The notes under the pieces were generated by a model that was given only the letters and a program-made list of their open reading frames with translations, ran no database searches and had not been told where the DNA came from. From Acinetobacter lwoffii (GTDB lineage Bacteria; Pseudomonadota; Gammaproteobacteria; Pseudomonadales; Moraxellaceae): 64,000 nt of DNA. Within the stretch, counting starts at the first letter, position 1. Every line of letters starts with the position of its first letter. The DNA is taken from contig NZ_JALJVC010000002.1 of the NCBI RefSeq assembly GCF_022967985.1, positions 186,001 through 250,000 on the forward strand, read 5' to 3'. Below are positions 19,360 to 28,202 of this stretch, piece by piece. The position numbers and the translations under genes were made by a program.

Positions 19360-20190
19360 ATGGAACCTATGGTGGTGATGGCTGCGCGTGCGGCTCAGTT
19401 AGTTGGTCAAGAGCTTTTAAAAGCGCATCAGAATCGTCATAAACTCGATCTACAAGTCGAAGAAAAAGGAATTGATGGTCCGGTAACGCGTGTAGATCGT
19501 TATTTGGAACAGTTGACCATCGATACCCTACGTAAAAGCTATAAAAATCACAGTTTCCTTGGTGAAGAGTTTGGCTATCAGGAAGGTAAAGGTCATGACG
19601 CCGATTGGTGTTGGGTGATCGATCCGCTAGATGGTACTTTAAACTTCATTAACGGTTTCCCGCATTTCTGTATCTCTATCGCAGTTCAGCACAAAGGCAT
19701 TACTCAACACGGGGTGATTTATGACCCGGTGAAAGATGAGCTATTCTCTGCGAGTCGTGGTCGTGGTGCCATGATGAACCAGCGCCGTATTCGTGTGAAT
19801 GTTAAAGACAGCCTGGAAAATACCTTTATGGCTGTTGGTCACGCTTATCGTGCCAAGCGTAATGGCGAAGTTGTGTCTTATGCCAAGAACCATTTTCAAA
19901 CCCTGTTAAACGTAACTGAAGCTGGCGCGCAATATCGTCGTTCAGGTTCTGCAGCATTGGATTTAGCCTATGTTGCTGCAGGTCGTTTCGATGGTTATTT
20001 CGAACTTGGTTTAAAGCCTTGGGATATCGCAGCTGGCGAATTGATCGTAAAAGAAGCAGGCGGTACTGTAGTTGATGCACGTGGTGGTAGCGACTCTATG
20101 GAAAATGGTCAAGTTTTGGCTTGTTCAATGAAAATGCTTAAGCCTTTAATGCAAGCAGTTGTTCCTGCTTGGGGCGAAGCAGCAAAATAA
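19360..20190 (+). CDS. suhB: Inositol-1-monophosphatase SuhB
   Basis: 276 residues. Metal-site motifs of the inositol monophosphatase fold are GEE (68-70), IDPLDGT (87-93) and KPWDIAAGELI near residue 220. SuhB dephosphorylates inositol phosphates; in enterobacteria it also joins the rRNA antitermination complex. The gene is monocistronic, with strong terminators on both sides. Confidence 0.93.
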   Translation: MEPMVVMAARAAQLVGQELLKAHQNRHKLDLQVEEKGIDGPVTRVDRYLEQLTIDTLRKSYKNHSFLGEEFGYQEGKGHDADWCWVIDPLDGTLNFINGFPHFCISIAVQHKGITQHGVIYDPVKDELFSASRGRGAMMNQRRIRVNVKDSLENTFMAVGHAYRAKRNGEVVSYAKNHFQTLLNVTEAGAQYRRSGSAALDLAYVAAGRFDGYFELGLKPWDIAAGELIVKEAGGTVVDARGGSDSMENGQVLACSMKMLKPLMQAVVPAWGEAAK

Positions 20191-20222
20191 TCGGGTTTAG
20201 ATGAATCAGATCTAATATTGAG

Positions 20223-20250
20223 AAAAGGCGTCCTTCGGGATGCCTTTTTT
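20223..20250 (+). terminator. Terminator after suhB
   Basis: AAAAGGCGTCC pairs with GGATGCCTTTT around TTC, followed by a T run. Confidence 0.88.
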
Positions 20251-20434
20251 ATGCACGGAAATTTAAGTCGCGAGAGACTGGTATAGGGGTATTGATGTTT
20301 GCTTGAATACTGGAAATATCAGGTGAATTGGCGAAAAGTGACTTTTTATACCGCCTGTTACATTTTTTATTATATTTTAAGTATTAGAAATATATAGATA
20401 AATTAAGAATAAGGGAAATTAGTTTTAAAACTTA

Positions 20435-20462
20435 ATGACATTGTGGAATATTCTGCTATAAT
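20435..20462 (+). promoter_or_regulatory. Promoter of the DEAD-box helicase gene
   Basis: A -35 like ATGACA (20435-20440), a 16-base spacer and a perfect TATAAT (20457-20462). Transcription would begin near 20469, leaving a leader of about 270 bases before the ATG at 20743. It is assigned by consensus only. Confidence 0.65.
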
Positions 20463-20468
20463 TCCGCC

Positions 20469-20742
20469 ACGCACTTAATTTCTGTTCTTTACCTGAACAC
20501 TATCTTCTAATCATTGTATGCGCGTGCTGTCCATAGAGAGGACATATCCTTCGCGCCCCAATCGCTTAAGCGATTCCTTCAGGTTTGCGGCCGTAATCAT
20601 GCGTGCGTTATATCCACATCGTCGTTACTCGGATCGCTGCTGAATCCTAATATTTTCAGCATTATTTGCTGTGCCGCTTTTTGCCGATGTCCATAATTGT
20701 TATTTATTAAATGGAGCACCCACTTCAGGGTGAATACTCTCT
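20469..20742 (+). ncRNA. Long structured 5' leader of the DEAD-box helicase mRNA
   Basis: About 270 bases without a convincing gene but with several hairpins: GCGCG/CGCGC (20520-20524, 20552-20556) enclosing GTCC/GGAC (20529-20532, 20540-20543); the perfect palindrome AATCGCTTAAGCGATT (20560-20575); and CACCC/GGGTG (20717-20721, 20728-20732). The last one contains the only Shine-Dalgarno-like bases (GGTGA, 20729-20733) before the start codon, so the ribosome site appears paired. This suggests post-transcriptional control, for example by cold or by the helicase itself. Confidence 0.55.
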
Positions 20743-22530
20743 ATGAGCAAAACTTTTGCTGATTTTTCCCTCGACGAATCTCTAACACAGGCTCTCGACG
20801 CTTTAGGCTTTACTACTCCTACTCCTGTACAAGAACAAGCGATTCCAGCTGCGCTTGAAGGCAAAGACCTTCTTGTGTCAAGCCAAACAGGTTCTGGTAA
20901 AACTGCTGCATTCTTACTTCCTACGTTAAATGCGTTGGCAAACCAAGATACATTAGTACCGTTTAAAGACCGTATGAAAGCGGTTACTCAACCGAATATT
21001 TTGGTGATTTCACCGACTCGTGAATTGGCACAACAGGTATGTCAAGACGCGATTGCATTTGTACGTCACATGAAAGGTGTTCGTATTGCGGCAATCATGG
21101 GCGGTATGCCTTTCGGTAAGCAAATTCAACAGTTAAAAGGCGCGCAAGTTGTTGTTGCAACTCCAGGTCGTCTACTTGACTTGGTGAATCGTCGTCAAAT
21201 CAAATTGGATAAAGTTGACGCGTTAATCGTCGATGAAGCTGACCGTATGCTTGACCTAGGTTTCTCTGAAGACTTAGAAGCAATTGGTGAATTGGCTGCA
21301 AACCGCAAACAAACTCTTATGTTCTCTGCGACTTTTGCACCACGTATCATTACACTTGCAGAACGCATGATGAATGATCCAATGCGTATTTCGATCGAAA
21401 CTGGTCACTCTACAAATACTGATATTACTCAGACTTTGCATTGGACTGACGGTTTCGAGCACAAGAAAAAACTTCTTACTCACTGGTTGAACGAAGAAGA
21501 CGTTGATCAAGCAGTAGTATTTGCGTCAACTCAAGAAGACACAGATATGTTGGCTGAAGAACTTGCTGAAGCAGGTCTATCAGTTGTAGCACTTCACGGT
21601 GCTATGCCACAAACTGTTCGTAACCGTCGTTTACGCAGCATCCGTGAAGGTCGTGCGAAGATCTTGGTTGCAACTGACGTTGCAGCGCGTGGTCTTGACG
21701 TACCAACTATTTCACACGTAATTAACTTCGGTCTTCCAATGAAGAATGAAGACTATGTACACCGTATCGGTCGTACAGGTCGTGCGGGTCGTACTGGTAA
21801 AGCCATTACTTTGGCGACTTACCGTGAACGCGGTAAAATCCGTGCTTTAGAAGACTTCCTTGATGCGCGTCTAAACGTATCTGAAATTGAAGGTCTTGAG
21901 CCATCTCCACCTCCTGCACGTGGTAGCCGTGATGGCGCTGGTCGCGGTCGTGGCCGTGATGGCGGTCGTCGTGATGGCGGTCGTGGTGGTTTCGGTGGTG
22001 GTCGTCGTTTTGAAGGCGAAAGCAACTTCAAACGTCGTGAAGGCGGTGATGATCGTCCACGTCGTAGCTTCGATGACAAACCTCGTGGCGAACGTCCAGC
22101 ATTTGGCGAAGATCGTCCACGTCGTGACTTTGGTGATCGTCCAGCTCCACGTCGTGAAGGCGGTTTCGGTGATCGTCCACAACGTTCGTTTGATGACCGT
22201 CCAAAGCGTGACTTCGGTGATCGTCCAGCTCCACGTCGTGAAGGTGGTTTTGGTGACCGTCCTCGCTCTAATGATGACAACCGTGGCAACCGTGTAGATT
22301 ACAAACCAGCTCGTGAAGGTGGTTATGGTGATCGTCCAAAACGTGATTTTGGTGATCGTCCAGCTCCACGTCGTGAAGGTGGTTTTGGTGATCGTCCACA
22401 ACGTTCGTTTGATGATCGTCCAAAGCGTGACTTCGGTGATCGTCCAGTACGTCGCAACTTTGATGACAAGCCACGTGGTGAACGTTCGTTCGGTGGTGAA
22501 GATCGTCCACGTCGTAAATTTAACGACTAA
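20743..22530 (+). CDS. DEAD-box RNA helicase with Arg/Gly/Asp repeat tail
   Basis: 595 residues. The helicase core (about 1-385) has the Q motif (GFTTPTPVQEQAIP), SQTGSGKT (47-54), VDEADRML (163-170), SAT (195-197) and the HRIGRTGRAGR motif VI. From about residue 390 the chain is a low-complexity tail rich in R, G, D and F. In it, units of the type RDFGDRPAPRREGGFGDRP and RSFDDRPK recur several times. The core is of the RhlE/CsdA class, which unwinds RNA in ribosome assembly and mRNA decay. Codons are of the highly expressed type. A long structured leader precedes it. Confidence 0.9.
   Translation: MSKTFADFSLDESLTQALDALGFTTPTPVQEQAIPAALEGKDLLVSSQTGSGKTAAFLLPTLNALANQDTLVPFKDRMKAVTQPNILVISPTRELAQQVCQDAIAFVRHMKGVRIAAIMGGMPFGKQIQQLKGAQVVVATPGRLLDLVNRRQIKLDKVDALIVDEADRMLDLGFSEDLEAIGELAANRKQTLMFSATFAPRIITLAERMMNDPMRISIETGHSTNTDITQTLHWTDGFEHKKKLLTHWLNEEDVDQAVVFASTQEDTDMLAEELAEAGLSVVALHGAMPQTVRNRRLRSIREGRAKILVATDVAARGLDVPTISHVINFGLPMKNEDYVHRIGRTGRAGRTGKAITLATYRERGKIRALEDFLDARLNVSEIEGLEPSPPPARGSRDGAGRGRGRDGGRRDGGRGGFGGGRRFEGESNFKRREGGDDRPRRSFDDKPRGERPAFGEDRPRRDFGDRPAPRREGGFGDRPQRSFDDRPKRDFGDRPAPRREGGFGDRPRSNDDNRGNRVDYKPAREGGYGDRPKRDFGDRPAPRREGGFGDRPQRSFDDRPKRDFGDRPVRRNFDDKPRGERSFGGEDRPRRKFND
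21976..22500 (+). repeat. In-gene tandem repeats encoding the basic/acidic tail
   Basis: The DNA for the helicase tail consists of imperfect tandem copies of codons for GDRPAPRREGGFGDRPQRSFDDRPKRDF. At least two long copies are nearly identical (around 22120-22240 and 22340-22440). Such repeats can change copy number by slippage or recombination, so tail length may differ between strains. Confidence 0.7.
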
Positions 22531-22550
22531 TTCAGTCGCTAGATGAAGAT

Positions 22551-22580
22551 AAAAAACCGGTAGAAATACCGGTTTTTTTT
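22551..22580 (+). terminator. Terminator after the DEAD-box gene
   Basis: AAAAACCGGTA (22552-22562) pairs with TACCGGTTTTT (22567-22577) around GAAA, followed by T. Confidence 0.92.
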
Positions 22581-22698
22581 ATGCATTGAGTTTTTTGCTT
22601 TTTAACGTAAAATGTCTACTAAATCATGTTTTGTCAGGGTTATGATAATTATTAATATGAAAAGCTTAACTCTTCGATCTCAATTGATAGAGGTGTAT

Positions 22699-22767
22699 AT
22701 GCCATATATCGCATTGACTTTGATTTTATGTAATATTATCTATTATTTATACAGTCTTTTTAATTAA
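22699..22767 (+). CDS. Candidate 22-residue membrane peptide
   Basis: ATG at 22699, stop at 22767, giving MPYIALTLILCNIIYYLYSLFN, essentially one membrane helix. An AGAGGTG ribosome site lies five bases upstream, which is what separates it from chance frames. An in-frame ATG at 22657 would add 14 polar residues but has no ribosome site. It sits in the 355-base gap between the helicase terminator and mlaF. I know no family for it, and expression is unproven. Confidence 0.35.
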   Translation: MPYIALTLILCNIIYYLYSLFN

Positions 22768-22935
22768 TCAATGCACCTGGCTCAAGCTTAAGTGCATATT
22801 TTTATTACAAAAAATACGAAATAATCCATTGTTGTCATTTTTTATGATATTAAACCACCTTTTTCAACTGCTAACATTTTGAACTTCGTTCCTTTATAGT
22901 ATGCATGCTGAAAAAATGCAGGAATAAACTCAGCT

Positions 22936-23754
22936 ATGAAAAATCAAACAGCGCGAGATACTCAATCTCTGATTGAAGTCAAGAATCTGAGCTTCAAGCG
23001 GGGTGAGCGCGTGATTTATGACGACGTGAGTTTAAATATTCGTCGTGGGCAGATTACCGCCATTATGGGGCCATCCGGTACTGGTAAAACCACCTTATTA
23101 AGATTGATTGGTGGGCAGCTGGTTCCTGAGCACGGTCAGGTTTTATTGGACGGCAAAGATATTGCCACGATGTCACGTTCCGAACTTTTTTCAGCACGTG
23201 CACGGATGGGTATGTTGTTTCAGAGCGGTGCTTTGTTTACCGATATGAGCGTGTATGAAAATGTCGCATTTCCGATTCGGGCACATACCAAATTGCCAGA
23301 ACATCTGATTAAGGAAATCGTGGCACTGAAACTGGAATCAGTCGGTTTACGTGGTGCAGAACAGATGATGCCATCTGAGCTATCCGGTGGTATGAACCGA
23401 CGCGTGGCTTTGGCCCGTGCGATTGCGCTAGATCCTGAGCTGATCATGTACGATGAACCGTTTGCCGGACAGGATCCGATTGTGATGGGCGTTTTGACTC
23501 GTCTGATCCGTTCATTACGTGAAGCACTGGACTTGACCACGATTATTGTCTCGCATGATGTTGCAGAAACTTTATCGATTGCGGACTACATCTATGTGGT
23601 CGCAGAAGGCAAAATTCAGGGCGAGGGCACACCGGCAGAGCTAAAAGCGCATCCGTCTGCCTTTGTACAGCAATTCTTGACCGGTTCTGTCGAAGGTCCA
23701 GTGGATTATCAGTTTAGTCATCGGGCTTATTTAAGTGATGAGGTACGTTCATGA
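22936..23754 (+). CDS. mlaF: Mla phospholipid transport ATPase MlaF
   Basis: 272 residues of ABC ATPase: Walker A GPSGTGKT (45-52), signature LSGGM (149-153), Walker B LIMYDEP (169-175) and the switch histidine (about 207). It powers the inner-membrane MlaFEDB complex, which moves phospholipids between the inner and outer membranes and keeps the outer leaflet asymmetric. It is the first gene of a five-gene operon in the order F-E-D-C-B. It overlaps mlaE by four bases (ATGA), which implies translational coupling. Confidence 0.96.
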   Translation: MKNQTARDTQSLIEVKNLSFKRGERVIYDDVSLNIRRGQITAIMGPSGTGKTTLLRLIGGQLVPEHGQVLLDGKDIATMSRSELFSARARMGMLFQSGALFTDMSVYENVAFPIRAHTKLPEHLIKEIVALKLESVGLRGAEQMMPSELSGGMNRRVALARAIALDPELIMYDEPFAGQDPIVMGVLTRLIRSLREALDLTTIIVSHDVAETLSIADYIYVVAEGKIQGEGTPAELKAHPSAFVQQFLTGSVEGPVDYQFSHRAYLSDEVRS

Positions 23755-24530
23755 ATGCAATTGCCGCATTAGGTAGACGCGTTATTGAACGTGTACAGGG
23801 GATTGGGGTCGCGACCCTGATGCTGTTGCAGATTTTATTTTCCATGCCGACCTGGCTTGGCGTAAAGCTGTTTATTTATCAGATGTATCGGGTTGGGGTA
23901 TTGTCCCTGCTGATTATTGTGGTTTCTGGCCTGTTTATTGGTGCCGTGCTTGGTTTGCAGATGTTTAGCATCTTGTCGACCTTTGGTAGTGAGTCGATGC
24001 TAGGAACAGCGGTCGCGTTGACCTTGCTGCGTGAACTGGCACCTGTGGTCGCTGCTTTGCTATTTGCAGGACGTGCCGGTTCAGCCTTGACTGCGGAAAT
24101 TGGCCTGATGAAAGCTACTGAACAATTGTCCAGTATGGAAATGATCGGTGTCGATCCATTGAAGCGGGTAATTTCGCCGCGTCTTTGGGCAGGGATTTTT
24201 AGCTTGCCAATGCTTTCCGTCATCTTTGCCGCAGTCGGCATTATGGGCGGCAAAATGGTCGGGGTGGATTTCCTGGGAGCCGATGAAGGCGCTTATTGGA
24301 GCGGCATGGAAAGCAGCGTGCAATTCTATAAAGATGTCTTAAATGGCACCATTATTAAAAGTTTTGTATTCGCATTAATTTGTACCTGGATTGCGGTGTA
24401 TCAAGGCTATGCCTGTGTCCCGACATCGGAAGGTATTGCAACTTCTACAACGCGTACAGTCGTGTATTCTTCACTGTGCGTTTTAGGCTTTGATTTTGTG
24501 TTGACTGCGGTCATGTTCGGAGGTGTTTAA
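23751..24530 (+). CDS. mlaE: Mla transport permease MlaE
   Basis: 259 residues with about five membrane helices. The MlaE signature is present: [25 protein letters not shown] and [22 protein letters not shown]. It forms the dimeric channel that couples MlaF ATP hydrolysis to lipid movement through the MlaD ring. It overlaps mlaF by four bases and mlaD by one base (TAATG), so the three are translated together. Confidence 0.96.
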   Translation: MNAIAALGRRVIERVQGIGVATLMLLQILFSMPTWLGVKLFIYQMYRVGVLSLLIIVVSGLFIGAVLGLQMFSILSTFGSESMLGTAVALTLLRELAPVVAALLFAGRAGSALTAEIGLMKATEQLSSMEMIGVDPLKRVISPRLWAGIFSLPMLSVIFAAVGIMGGKMVGVDFLGADEGAYWSGMESSVQFYKDVLNGTIIKSFVFALICTWIAVYQGYACVPTSEGIATSTTRTVVYSSLCVLGFDFVLTAVMFGGV

Positions 24531-25207
24531 TGAAATCACGTACTAGTGAGCTGGCCGTTGGTGTTTTTGTTATTTTGTTTGGTATTGCCTTATTTTTCCT
24601 GGCGATGCGTGTCAGTGGTCTGGTCGGACACAATATTTCCGACAGCTATAAAATGACGGCAACGTTTGAAAATGTAAATGGCATCAAGCCACGTGCCAAA
24701 GTCGCTTTAAGTGGAGTGAAAGTAGGACAGGTCGATGACATTACCTTAGATCCTGTAACGCGTCTGGCGACCGTGCATATGACCCTGGATGGCTCATTGA
24801 CCTCGTTTAATGCTGAACAATTAAAGCAAGTTCAGCAGGAAGCACTGGAAGAGTTACGTTATAGTTCGGACTATACGGCTGCTACCCCTGCGCAACAAAA
24901 AGACATGGAAAAACAACTGTTAGCTAACATGAAATCCATCACCAATATTGATGAGGATGCTTATATTATGGTAGCGACCAATGGGTTATTGGGTGAAAAA
25001 TACCTGAAAATTATTCCAGGTGGTGGTCTGAACTATTTGCAGCGCGGTGATCAGATTGCCAATACCCAAGGCACCATGGAAATTGAAGATTTAGTGACGA
25101 AGTTCATTACTGGCGGTGCCGGTAAATCGTCGGATAGTCAAGAAACTGCCCCAGAACAGGCGACAGTTTCAGAATCGACTGATGCAGAACCTGCATTTGT
25201 TGAATAA
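24530..25207 (+). CDS. mlaD: Mla MCE-domain lipid-binding protein MlaD
   Basis: 225 residues: one N-terminal membrane helix (ELAVGVFVILFGIALFFLAM), then an MCE domain (YKMTATFENVNGIKPRAKVALSGVKVGQV) and an extended acidic C-terminus (TAPEQATVSESTDAEPAFVE). MlaD forms a hexameric ring in the periplasm around a hydrophobic pore. At 225 residues it is longer than E. coli MlaD (about 183). Part of the extra length is an insertion of about 40 residues after the first MCE strands (FNAEQLKQVQQEALEELRYSS), which resembles that reported for Acinetobacter MlaD. Confidence 0.95.
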   Translation: MKSRTSELAVGVFVILFGIALFFLAMRVSGLVGHNISDSYKMTATFENVNGIKPRAKVALSGVKVGQVDDITLDPVTRLATVHMTLDGSLTSFNAEQLKQVQQEALEELRYSSDYTAATPAQQKDMEKQLLANMKSITNIDEDAYIMVATNGLLGEKYLKIIPGGGLNYLQRGDQIANTQGTMEIEDLVTKFITGGAGKSSDSQETAPEQATVSESTDAEPAFVE

Positions 25208-25225
25208 TAGATTGAGGAGATTTCA

Positions 25226-25858
25226 GTGAAAACTTTAGTAAAACAAACGCTTGCAGCAAGCATTCTTTCCACAATGGTTGCTGGTACAGTGTTTGCTGCA
25301 CCGTCTGAAGCACCACCTGCTTTTATTAAAAAAGTGGCAGATGGTTTGATTGAGCGCCTCAAAGCTGATAATGCAAAATTGCAGAACAATCCGGCGCTGG
25401 TAAAAGCGATTGTCCGCCAGAATCTGGATCCATACATTGATTCACAGTCTTTCACGCGTATTGTGATGGGGACTTATGCGACGAACCAGTATAGTACTGC
25501 TGCACAGCGCGCACAGTTTGAAAAGAATTTCCGTGAAACGCTCATTGAAAATTATGGTTCTGCATTTTCCAAGTTCAGCAATCAGACCTATAGCGTACGT
25601 CCATACAAGGCTAGCAATAGCAAAAACCCTGTTGTAACCATCGACTTTAATAATAAAGGCGAAAAAATTCCGGTAGCGTTTCAGCTGGTGGACAAAGGTT
25701 CACAATGGAAAATCCGCAACATCAATGTATCAGGTATTGATCTAGGTTTGCAATTCCGTAACCAGTTTGCTGCGACAGTCAAACGTAATGGCGGTAACAT
25801 AGATAAAGCTATTGCTAACTTCAAACCGGATGCAGAAGCTGCAATCGACAAGAAATAA
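25226..25858 (+). CDS. mlaC: Periplasmic phospholipid shuttle MlaC
   Basis: 210 residues from a GTG at 25226 with TTGAGGAG eight bases upstream. A signal peptide (KQTLAASILSTMVAGTVFA) precedes a Tol-Tol-Ttg2 fold (FTRIVMGTYATNQYSTAAQRAQFEKNFRETLIENYG). MlaC carries a phospholipid across the periplasm between MlaD and the outer-membrane MlaA-porin complex. No mlaA gene is in the window. Confidence 0.95.
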   Translation: MKTLVKQTLAASILSTMVAGTVFAAPSEAPPAFIKKVADGLIERLKADNAKLQNNPALVKAIVRQNLDPYIDSQSFTRIVMGTYATNQYSTAAQRAQFEKNFRETLIENYGSAFSKFSNQTYSVRPYKASNSKNPVVTIDFNNKGEKIPVAFQLVDKGSQWKIRNINVSGIDLGLQFRNQFAATVKRNGGNIDKAIANFKPDAEAAIDKK

Positions 25859-25873
25859 TCAGATAGGTGAGCC

Positions 25874-26164
25874 GTGATTGTATTCAAGGATCAGGAATTG
25901 CAGGTTTCAGGCAAGATTGACTATGCTAATGCGCAGGACTATTACTTAGATGGTCTGCGTGTGGTTCAGTCACAGAGCAAGTTTCCGCTTGTGGTTAATC
26001 TAGCTGGGCTTGAAAGTGGTAGTACTTTGGCTTTGGCAGTATTGGTGCGCTGGTTGCGCCAGACGCCTCAAGCGCAAGGACTACAGTTTAAAGCTGTCCC
26101 TGCTAAAATGATGAATATCATTCAGGCCTGTCATTTACAGGATGATTTACAGATCATTCAGTAA
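25874..26164 (+). CDS. mlaB: STAS-domain protein MlaB
   Basis: 96 residues from a GTG at 25874 with AGGTGA upstream. The fold is a single STAS domain (FPLVVNLAGLESGSTLALAVLVRWLRQT). In this context it is MlaB, which binds MlaF and is needed for ATPase assembly and activity. The conserved position after the central strand is serine-threonine (GST), as in other members. It is the last gene of the operon, with a terminator following. Confidence 0.9.
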   Translation: MIVFKDQELQVSGKIDYANAQDYYLDGLRVVQSQSKFPLVVNLAGLESGSTLALAVLVRWLRQTPQAQGLQFKAVPAKMMNIIQACHLQDDLQIIQ

Positions 26165-26177
26165 ATAAAAAAAATAA

Positions 26178-26202
26178 AAAAGCACCGAAAGGTGCTTTTT
26201 TT
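26178..26202 (+). terminator. Terminator of the mla operon
   Basis: AAAAGCACC pairs with GGTGCTTTT around GAAA, followed by T. Confidence 0.92.
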
Positions 26203-26221
26203 ATTGTTGATACATTTTAAA

Positions 26222-26415
26222 AGTAAATTCCTTCCTTTATCAAAAGGAGGTTAGGAAGGATTAAAATATGACCTCACCCTAACCCTCTCCTAAAAGGAGA
26301 GGGAACTTCCTCTCTAAATTTATGGATAGAAATGATATTTTTAAAAACTACTATCTCAATAAATATTGGAAGTCCTCTCTCCCTATGGGAGAGAGTTAGA
26401 GAGAGGGTGAAGAAA
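26222..26415. repeat. C/G-rich dispersed repeats between convergent mlaB and corA
   Basis: Three related units: CCTTCCTTTATCAAAAGGAGG running into TTAGGAAGGATT (26230-26261); CCTAACCCTCTCC with GGAGAGGG (about 26278-26303); and CTCTCTCCC with GGGAGAGAG followed by TTAGAGAGAGGGTGA (about 26372-26410). Each is an imperfect palindrome with a CTAACC or GGTTAG element on one side. The third unit touches the end of corA. Confidence 0.7.
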
Positions 26416-27429
26416 TTAAATCCACTTCTTCCATCTAAAGTAAATCAATGGCCCGATCAAAAAGCCGATCAAAATAATACTGACCATAACGAAGCTCATG
26501 GAGCCTTGTGCAAAAGGCAGAACTTCGGTATTCATGCCATAAATACTGGCAATGAGCATCGGCGGTGCAAGCATACTTGGCAGGATCGAGAATCGACGAA
26601 TCGTATCGTTCTGTTCCGTGTTAATGAATCCGGACGTGGTATCGAGCAGGAAGCGCACTTTCTGGAACAGGAAGGCATCATGCTCCACCAGCGAGCGCAC
26701 ATCTTCACTGAGTTCTCGGATATCTGCATCATAAATATGACTGCCCAAGGCGCGTGGACGAGACAGGAAAGTCAGAACACGACGTAAATCGATCAGACAG
26801 AGCTGCGCTTTACCAAGCATATCTTCCAGTTGAGCTAGCCGGGTAATCATGTCATCCAGATCGAGAATCTGCTCGCGATGGCGGTTATTCAACACTTCAG
26901 TTGAATATTTCTCTAAATCTTTATGTACATCTTCCAGAATGTCGGCCAGCTCATCCAGTTTGGCTTCGAGCAGGCCCAATAAAATCCAGGTCGGATCTTT
27001 ATAATCGATTTCATAATCATTGCGGCGCGCACGGGCACGGAAGGCACGAAAGGCCACCAGCTTTTCGCCACGCAAGGTAAAAAGACGGTCCTTATGCAGA
27101 ATGAATGCTACGGTTTGTACCGTCGCCAGCATGCTGGATTCATCTTCGTTTTCATTCTCGACCTGATAGTTTTTATTTTTGGTTAAAAAATAGGTGCTGA
27201 TATGCAAAATACCGTCATCATCACGGTAAAATCGGGCACTAGAGGAGATATCTTCCAGCGATTTTAAGGTCGGTAAGTTTTGCGCATAGGCATCTAGAAT
27301 CCATTGCTGCTCTTCTTGTGAAGGTGCAATCAGATCAAGCCATACTAAATCTGGATGCAGGTCGAAATCACCATTAATCGTGATATCTTCTAAGCTACCG
27401 CGCTCTGTGGCGTAAAAGGCTTCAAGCAT
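26416..27429 (-). CDS. corA: CorA-family magnesium/cobalt transporter
   Basis: 337 residues. A cytoplasmic N-terminal domain of about 270 residues, rich in helical segments (DELADILEDVHKDLEKYS), is followed by two C-terminal membrane helices. The GMN selectivity motif is at 298-300 in IASIYGMN, and the chain ends with a basic YFRWKKW. CorA proteins are pentameric divalent-cation channels of the inner membrane. The paralogue ZntB also carries GMN, so zinc transport cannot be excluded. It converges on the mla operon across a repeat cluster. Confidence 0.85.
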   Translation of the reverse strand: MLEAFYATERGSLEDITINGDFDLHPDLVWLDLIAPSQEEQQWILDAYAQNLPTLKSLEDISSSARFYRDDDGILHISTYFLTKNKNYQVENENEDESSMLATVQTVAFILHKDRLFTLRGEKLVAFRAFRARARRNDYEIDYKDPTWILLGLLEAKLDELADILEDVHKDLEKYSTEVLNNRHREQILDLDDMITRLAQLEDMLGKAQLCLIDLRRVLTFLSRPRALGSHIYDADIRELSEDVRSLVEHDAFLFQKVRFLLDTTSGFINTEQNDTIRRFSILPSMLAPPMLIASIYGMNTEVLPFAQGSMSFVMVSIILIGFLIGPLIYFRWKKWI

Positions 27430-27581
27430 GCTGTCTTTTCTCCCTGGCGCAGTATGTGAATTGGAATGGGTGTATTTTAGACAAGGAATTGAATAAAAAC
27501 ACTGATATTAAGCAGTTATTTTTGGAAAAAGCGCGCTTGCAGCGATTTCGTACAATATAGCGTCAATTGGAGAGTGAAATG

Positions 27582-28172
27582 ATGAATTCTATTGCAATTT
27601 TTTGTGGTTCAGCACTGGGCTCGGATCCTCTCTATGCCCAGATTGCCGAAAAGGTTGGTCAGACCTTGGCAGAAAGGCATCAGACGCTGGTCTATGGCGG
27701 TGGTCGCTCCGGTTTAATGGGCATTGTTGCTGATAGTGCTTTGGCTGCTGGTGGCAAGGTGATTGGTGTAATTCCAAGACAGCTGGTCAATCGTGAACTG
27801 GCGCATCCGCATATTACCGAGCTATTTGTGGTCGATAATATGCATGAACGTAAAACCCGCATGTCGGAACTGGCCCAGGGATTTATTGCCATTCCGGGTG
27901 GTGCCGGAACCCTAGAGGAAATTTTTGAACAATGGACCTGGGCACAGTTGGGAATTCATAAAAAGCCTTGTGCTTTTTTAAATGTAGATGGTTTCTATGA
28001 TGATTTACTCAAATTTATCTATATGACGACTGAGAAAGGTTTTACCAAAGCGCGCTTTAGCGATGCTTTAATTGTGAGTGATAATCTGGATGATATTTTG
28101 CGCCAGTTTGAAAGTTATCAGCCACCTGAAGCGAAATGGGGTATGGCCGATCAGACCGATCTTGTAAAATAA
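27582..28172 (+). CDS. LOG-family nucleotide 5'-monophosphate phosphoribohydrolase
   Basis: 196 residues from the ATG at 27582, seven bases after GGAGAG; the ATG at 27579 is equally in frame. Signature motifs are GGGRSGLMG (39-47) and PGGAGTLEE (105-113), the lysine-decarboxylase-like Rossmann fold of the LOG family. Proteins of this group split ribose 5-phosphate from AMP-type or cytokinin nucleotides. The role in this bacterium is unknown. A Nudix gene follows 30 bases later, so the two probably form a small nucleotide-housekeeping unit. Confidence 0.85.
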   Translation: MNSIAIFCGSALGSDPLYAQIAEKVGQTLAERHQTLVYGGGRSGLMGIVADSALAAGGKVIGVIPRQLVNRELAHPHITELFVVDNMHERKTRMSELAQGFIAIPGGAGTLEEIFEQWTWAQLGIHKKPCAFLNVDGFYDDLLKFIYMTTEKGFTKARFSDALIVSDNLDDILRQFESYQPPEAKWGMADQTDLVK

Positions 28173-28202
28173 GCTGTCCACAGCATGATTTGTAGAAAAT
28201 AA

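Noticed and set aside
20514..20696. 60-codon frame in the leader of the DEAD-box gene
   Set aside because: It crosses several strong hairpins and has no ribosome site; the sequence is better explained as structured leader RNA.
21819..22546. Several long frames on both strands over the helicase tail (up to 176 codons)
   Set aside because: They arise because the tandem repeats lack stop codons in many frames; their products are low-complexity shadows of the real tail.
26332..26787. 151-codon plus-strand frame overlapping corA
   Set aside because: It begins in the intergenic repeat and runs antisense through the conserved corA coding region; no ribosome site or protein family.
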